DNA of 64,000 bases from Devosia sp. Root685 (GTDB taxonomy: Bacteria; Pseudomonadota; Alphaproteobacteria; Rhizobiales; Devosiaceae). Below the pieces are notes generated by a model that saw only the letters and a program-made list of their open reading frames with translations, did not search any database and had not been told where the DNA came from. The translations under genes were made by a program, and so were the position numbers. Where the stretch lies: the NCBI RefSeq assembly GCF_001427875.1, contig NZ_LMHK01000003.1, positions 186,001 through 250,000 of the forward strand, written 5' to 3'. Of this stretch, positions 60,191 to 64,000 are shown in pieces (position 1 is the stretch's first letter; each line of letters starts with the position of its first letter).

Positions 60191-61306
60191 TCACCAGGCA
60201 AAAGCGCTGCGGCGATGCAGCAGGATCCAGAGGAAGAATGGGCCGCCAAAGGCCGCCGTGACGATGCCGATCGGCAATTCGGCCGGCGCCACGATAGTGC
60301 GGCTCAGCGCGTCACAAAACAGCAGGAAGGTTGCGCCCAGCAGCGCGCTGGCCGGCAGCAGATAGCGGTGGTCCGGCCCGATCACGAGACGCAGCAGATG
60401 CGGCACGACGATACCGACAAAACCAATGCCGCCGCTGACCGCCACCGAGGCGCCAGTTGCCGCCGCTACGGCGACGATGGTGACGCGCTTGAACCGCTGC
60501 ACCGGCACGCCGAGATGGGACGCGGTGGCCTCCCCCAGCGTCATGGCATTGAGCCCCTTGCCCAGAAACCCGGCCACAACGAGCGCCACGAAAATGATCG
60601 GCCCCGCCGACAGGACCTTGATCCAGGTGGCCCCGGCCAGCGACCCCATGCCCCAGAATGTCAGGTCGCGCAACTGGTTGTCGCTCGCGAGATAGGTGAG
60701 GACGCCGCTGAAAGCACCAGCCAGCGCAGCGATGGCGATCCCCGCCAGCAGCATGGTGGCAATCGCTGTCTGCCCGCTCCGCGTCGCCACGCGATAAAGA
60801 ACAAAGGTCGTCACCAGCCCGCCGCCAAACGCCGCCGCGGGCAGCGACCAGATGCCGAGCGCGGTGGTGAACGGCGCCAGCGCCGTCCCCCCGAGCACGA
60901 TAATGACGACGGCGCCGAGCGCCGCCCCGCTCGACACCCCGACAAGACCGGGATCGGCCAGCGGATTGCGAAACAGCCCCTGCATCAGCAGCCCCGAAAC
61001 CGCCAGCCCCGCGCCGATAAGAACCCCGAGGATCATTCGCGGCATGCGGATATTGACGATCACGGCATAGTCCCTGAGCGCCGCCGTGTCGTCCGTACCA
61101 AAACCCAGCCAATGCAAGATCAGATTGATCGCCGAGGCGCCCGAGGCGCCGGTCGTCATGGACAGCACCATGGCCAGCAGCAGCGCAAAACCGAGGCCAA
61201 TGACGGTGATGCGTCCAATATGGCTGCGATCCCCGGCGGGCCGAGCAGCGGCCTCGCCGGCGGGGCGGGTTAGGGCTCTGGCAGGAAGAGACATGGTGCT
61301 GGCCAT
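60191..61306 (-). CDS. hmuU: haem ABC transporter permease HmuU
   Basis: A 371-residue FecCD-family permease with about ten transmembrane helices. VIVNIRMPRMILGVLIGAGL then AVSGLLMQGLFRNPLADPGL is the family signature, and GFVGIVVPHLLRLVIGPDHR lies near the end. It forms the membrane channel with HmuV and accepts haem from HmuT. The start is uncertain among ATGs at 61306 and 61294; the frame continues upstream without support. Confidence 0.92.
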   Translation of the reverse strand: MASTMSLPARALTRPAGEAAARPAGDRSHIGRITVIGLGFALLLAMVLSMTTGASGASAINLILHWLGFGTDDTAALRDYAVIVNIRMPRMILGVLIGAGLAVSGLLMQGLFRNPLADPGLVGVSSGAALGAVVIIVLGGTALAPFTTALGIWSLPAAAFGGGLVTTFVLYRVATRSGQTAIATMLLAGIAIAALAGAFSGVLTYLASDNQLRDLTFWGMGSLAGATWIKVLSAGPIIFVALVVAGFLGKGLNAMTLGEATASHLGVPVQRFKRVTIVAVAAATGASVAVSGGIGFVGIVVPHLLRLVIGPDHRYLLPASALLGATFLLFCDALSRTIVAPAELPIGIVTAAFGGPFFLWILLHRRSAFAW

Positions 61307-61316
61307 AGGACGTCCG

Positions 61317-62192
61317 TTACTGCGCGCCGTAGACGAGGTCGGCCAGTTCATTGGCCGCCGCCGCCGTGCGCGGGCCAAAGCCGAGCAGATACGCGCCATC
61401 GAGGCGATAGATCGCCTTGTTCTGGCCGGCTGGGGTCAGCGCGATGGCCTGGTTGGCCAGCAGCTCGGCTTCATTGGCGCTGTGGTCACCACCACGATCC
61501 ATCAGCAGGATCACGTCAGGCGCAGCCGCCGTAATGGCTTCCTCGGAAAGCGGGCGATAGCCCTCATATTCGGTGACGGCATTATCAGCGCCAGCCAGCG
61601 TGATAATGCCATTGGCCGCCGTGCCCACGCCCGAAGCCTGGATCTGGCCACCCTGATTGGAAAGGATAAACAGCACCGTCTTCGGCTCGGCAATGGCATC
61701 GGTCCGCGTCTTGAGCGCCGCGAATTCGCCTTCGAGCTTGCTCGCCAATTCTTCGGCCTTATCTTCAAGACCCAGCGACTGCCCCACGGCACGCACTTTT
61801 GTGAGCACGCCTTCTGCCGAATAGCCTTCCGGCACGGTCTGGTATTCGACCCCGGCATGCGAAAGCACTTCGAGTGCTTCCGGCGGGCCGCTGCCTTCGA
61901 TGACGAGAAGGCCGCTCGGATTGACCGAGAGCACGCCCTCGGGCGCAAGAGCCCGCATATAACCCACGTCCGGCAGCGCCAGCGCCGCCTCGGGATAAAG
62001 CGCCGTTTGGTCGCGGGCGACCAGCGAATCTTCGGCGCCGAGTTCATAGAAAATCTCGGTCAGCGAACCGCCGATCGAAACAAGACGCGCGGTGTCGGCG
62101 AACTTGTGGAGGTCTTCGGCCGAAACCGGCGCCGCCGCAAACGCCGCCGCCATGAGGGCTGCAGCAAGGGAAGTCATTGTGCGCATATGCAT
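61317..62192 (-). CDS. hmuT: haem-binding periplasmic protein HmuT
   Basis: A 291-residue class III substrate-binding protein with a signal peptide (TSLAAALMAAAFAAAPVSAE). LVSIGGSLTEIFYELGAEDS, VARDQTALYPEAALALPDVG with YMRALAPEGVLS is the HmuT sequence; Tyr in the YM-R segment is a usual haem ligand. It carries haem from the TonB receptor to HmuU. Start by signal-peptide position; ATG at 62186 equally possible. Confidence 0.92.
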   Translation of the reverse strand: MHMRTMTSLAAALMAAAFAAAPVSAEDLHKFADTARLVSIGGSLTEIFYELGAEDSLVARDQTALYPEAALALPDVGYMRALAPEGVLSVNPSGLLVIEGSGPPEALEVLSHAGVEYQTVPEGYSAEGVLTKVRAVGQSLGLEDKAEELASKLEGEFAALKTRTDAIAEPKTVLFILSNQGGQIQASGVGTAANGIITLAGADNAVTEYEGYRPLSEEAITAAAPDVILLMDRGGDHSANEAELLANQAIALTPAGQNKAIYRLDGAYLLGFGPRTAAAANELADLVYGAQ

Positions 62193-62202
62193 GTGAAAAA
62201 TC

Positions 62203-63258
62203 TCAAGCGGCGTTGGAGGTTGCGAAAAGCGGCAGCTGTTCGACGACGGCGCGCCATTCCGCGCGCTCGCCTTCGCCTTCATGGCGCTTGCCGAAGAACT
62301 GGATGATCAGCTCGCGATTTTCGTCATAGAGCTCGACCGAGGTGACGTGCCCGTCCTTGGTCGGCTTGCGCACCGCCCAGGCCGCCACCACGTGGTCGAG
62401 CCGCAGATGCAGGTGAAAAGTCTCGTCCATCACATTGAGCCAGGGACCCATGGGGCTGACATTGCTGATCGGGCCGGCATGGATCTGGATGCAGCCGTCA
62501 TTGCCCACAAAGGCCATGATCGGCAGGTCAGTGCCGGCGACGCCACGGAACATGCTTTCGACGGCGGCATGGTCGAGCTGCCAGGCAAAGTCCGCGCCCA
62601 CGGTTTCAAGCGCGTTGAGGCGTTCAAAGTTCAGCTTCTTGAGCAGCCCGAAAAACTGGTGCGTATCGGTCATCGCCGCCCAGGCATCGCGCAGCGCGTC
62701 AACGCCGGCCGCTTCGCCCTCGATAACGGCCGGCGCGTAGGGCGTCACCGCGATGACATTGGCCTGCTCGTCGTGGCGCAGCGTTTCCACCAGCGCATTC
62801 CATGCAGCAATATCGGTCGCCGGGCGCCCATGCACCTTGTGCACGGCATTGCCGGCGCGATCGAAAAACTGCAGCGAGCGCTTGGTCGAACCGTCTTCCG
62901 CCGTCTTTTCAACGGCAAAGCCATGTACCCAGCGGCTGGGGAAAATCCGGAGGTCGATCTGTTCGCCGAGCACGATCGAGGCATGGGGGTTGAACGAGAC
63001 CTTTTCATAGGGCCCGATCTTTTCGTGCACGGCGCTTTCATTGCGCGTCAGCGCCATGACTTCGCCGACGCTCGTCAATCCCGTGAGCACGGCCTCGACA
63101 TCGGCGCGGATGCGAATGGCGGAAAGGCCGACTTCGGCGGCCACGAGCTGCCCCTCGGCAATGCCGTGGATACGGGCAAAATCGCGTTCGCGCATCTGCG
63201 GGTGGAGCGCGCGGAGGTTGCGGATATCTTCGGCGGTTTTGGCGGCGGTTTCGGTCAC
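62203..63258 (-). CDS. hmuS: haem-degrading/trafficking protein HmuS
   Basis: A 351-residue HemS/ChuX-type protein made of two homologous halves (for example LTRNESAVHEKIGPYEKVSF and IMAFVGNDGCIQIHAGPISN). It binds haem in the cytosol after import, and relatives release iron from haem. GTG start. It lies 10 nt downstream of hemP. Confidence 0.93.
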   Translation of the reverse strand: MTETAAKTAEDIRNLRALHPQMRERDFARIHGIAEGQLVAAEVGLSAIRIRADVEAVLTGLTSVGEVMALTRNESAVHEKIGPYEKVSFNPHASIVLGEQIDLRIFPSRWVHGFAVEKTAEDGSTKRSLQFFDRAGNAVHKVHGRPATDIAAWNALVETLRHDEQANVIAVTPYAPAVIEGEAAGVDALRDAWAAMTDTHQFFGLLKKLNFERLNALETVGADFAWQLDHAAVESMFRGVAGTDLPIMAFVGNDGCIQIHAGPISNVSPMGPWLNVMDETFHLHLRLDHVVAAWAVRKPTKDGHVTSVELYDENRELIIQFFGKRHEGEGERAEWRAVVEQLPLFATSNAA

Positions 63259-63268
63259 GGGAAAGGGC

Positions 63269-63424
63269 CTATTTTGTGAGGATCAACTTGTCCTGCCGCG
63301 TAACCCGCAATCGATAGATCATGCCTTTGTGCTCGATCTGAATCTCGTTCCCACCACCCAGGATCTCGTCACTCGTGACGATTTTCGTCTGGTTTTCTGT
63401 GGCAGGGAGGTCATTCGCGGGCAT
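63269..63424 (-). CDS. hemP: HemP/HmuP small haem-uptake protein
   Basis: A 51-residue protein. The C-terminal part IQIEHKGMIYRLRVTRQDKL then ILTK is the full HemP (PF10636) signature. In Bradyrhizobium and Sinorhizobium HmuP is an activator needed for haem receptor expression under low iron. It is the first gene of the minus-strand hemP-hmuS-hmuT-hmuU-hmuV operon, divergent from the receptor. Confidence 0.92.
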   Translation of the reverse strand: MPANDLPATENQTKIVTSDEILGGGNEIQIEHKGMIYRLRVTRQDKLILTK

Positions 63425-63489
63425 AATTTATCCAATGAAGTCAGGTCGTTAAGACGTCCCCAAGAGACGTCGCGGCAGGAGAATTAAAC

Positions 63490-63518
63490 TTGACTTCTTT
63501 AGCCATAATAAATTATCT
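63490..63518 (+). promoter_or_regulatory. promoter candidate of the haem receptor gene
   Basis: TTGACT (63490-63495) and TTATCT (63513-63518) with a 17-nt spacer, in the AT-rich part of the 195-bp divergent gap, 100 nt before the receptor start. No clear Irr or RirA box was found by eye. Confidence 0.45.
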
Positions 63519-63619
63519 GCGCAATAGGTGATTGAAAGAGTCAGCATTCTTTCAGCCGGTCCGCCAGCCCTCTGCCAGCCAGCCGATCACAAGAAGACCT
63601 TTAAAAACTGGAGACAGAC

Positions 63620-64000
63620 ATGGGGCTGGTCAGGTCACGCGCGGCCGCGCTTTTGGGCGGCGTCGCGCTGACAATCGTTGCGCAACAGGGGGCTGTCGCG
63701 CAAAATGTCAACGCAACCAATATCACTCTTCTCGAGCGCCTCGTCATCGGCGCCGGCGCGCCGAAAGTGGCGATCAACACGCCCCAGGCCGTGACGGTGC
63801 TCAATCAGGAAGATCTGGACGCCAAGCAGGCGACGACGATCAAAGATGTCTTTACCAGCGTTCCCGGCGTCACCATGCTCGGCTCGGACCAGGTGCTCGG
63901 TCAGGCCTTCAATATCCGCGGCATCGGCATCACCGAGAATACCGCCGATGCGGCCCGTATCGTGGTCAATGTCGATGGCGTGCCCAAGTTCAACGAGCAA
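63620..64000 (+). CDS. TonB-dependent haem receptor, C-terminus beyond window
   Basis: The first 127 residues of an outer membrane receptor. A signal peptide (LLGGVALTIVAQQGAVA) is followed by a TonB-box-like ITLLERLVIG. The plug domain follows (NTPQAVTVLNQEDLDAKQAT, DVFTSVPGVTMLG, NIRGIGI). Divergent from hemP-hmuSTUV, so haem or haemoprotein is the probable ligand. GGAGACAGAC lies before the ATG. The barrel is outside the window. Confidence 0.87.
   Translation, partial: MGLVRSRAAALLGGVALTIVAQQGAVAQNVNATNITLLERLVIGAGAPKVAINTPQAVTVLNQEDLDAKQATTIKDVFTSVPGVTMLGSDQVLGQAFNIRGIGITENTADAARIVVNVDGVPKFNEQ

Noticed and set aside
63425-63619. Irr or RirA box between hemP and the receptor gene
   Set aside because: AT-rich stretches are present, but no palindrome close enough to the consensus was found by eye.

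Overview
The window looks like chromosome of an alphaproteobacterium of the order Hyphomicrobiales, possibly Devosia or a relative. The grounds are high GC, an irr-fabA-fabB neighbourhood, a membrane-bound ferritin mbfA behind Irr-type iron boxes, an hmuPSTUV-type haem operon, and the short dispersed palindromes typical of this order. The genus is inferred, not shown. I found no tRNA, rRNA, CRISPR array, insertion sequence or origin.

Layout. 1-2700: two tandem family-8 glycosyltransferases facing away from a DUF2793/peptidase-S74 protein. 2.7-11 kb: stand-alone metabolic and regulatory genes (TetR/VOC pair, thioredoxin-reductase-like flavoprotein, aldo/keto reductase, trhO, higBA toxin-antitoxin, LysR plus GMC oxidoreductase). 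11-18.4 kb: mbfA, D-amino acid dehydrogenase with a GcvA-like regulator, secreted proteins and lepA. 18.4-21.6 kb: a visibly AT-richer two-gene island, a Dam-type adenine methylase translationally coupled to a 782-residue PD-(D/E)XK / DGQHR / HEPN-like protein. This is the best candidate for an undescribed defence system. 21.7-31 kb: PQQ glucose dehydrogenase, L,D-transpeptidase, YgjP-type metalloprotease, TadE/TadG pilus proteins, a FhuF-type ferric reductase and an SH3 protein. 31-36.7 kb: a hydroxyacid dehydrogenase, rbfA-truB, a TetR gene followed by a frameshifted small gene, and ribokinase. 36.8-39.6 kb: a DUF2955/HlyD efflux pair divergent from a MarR regulator. 39.6-45.5 kb: NAT, irr, fabA, fabB and a cluster of membrane proteins that includes two 24-residue peptides. 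45.5-57 kb: a pyrimidine-catabolism block. 57-64 kb: a RibD-like reductase, DUF4260, a protease-like protein without its catalytic triad, the haem uptake operon and the start of a TonB receptor.

How genes work together. The 45.5-57 kb block has an ABC importer, dihydropyrimidinase, N-carbamoyl-beta-alanine amidohydrolase, omega-aminotransferase and CoA-acylating semialdehyde dehydrogenase. With an external dihydropyrimidine dehydrogenase this gives the reductive route from uracil/thymine through beta-alanine to acetyl-CoA or propionyl-CoA. A RutR-like TetR gene sits divergently at its head with a RutR-type box. Iron handling recurs: irr, mbfA with two Irr-type boxes, FhuF, and hemP-hmuSTUV with a TonB receptor; Irr may link several of these.

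Non-coding features are mostly Rho-independent terminators, palindromic operators in front of regulators, and four families of dispersed inverted-repeat elements. One pseudogene has an in-frame stop (DUF559, 51.2-51.7 kb) and one has a homopolymer frameshift (34.2-34.5 kb).
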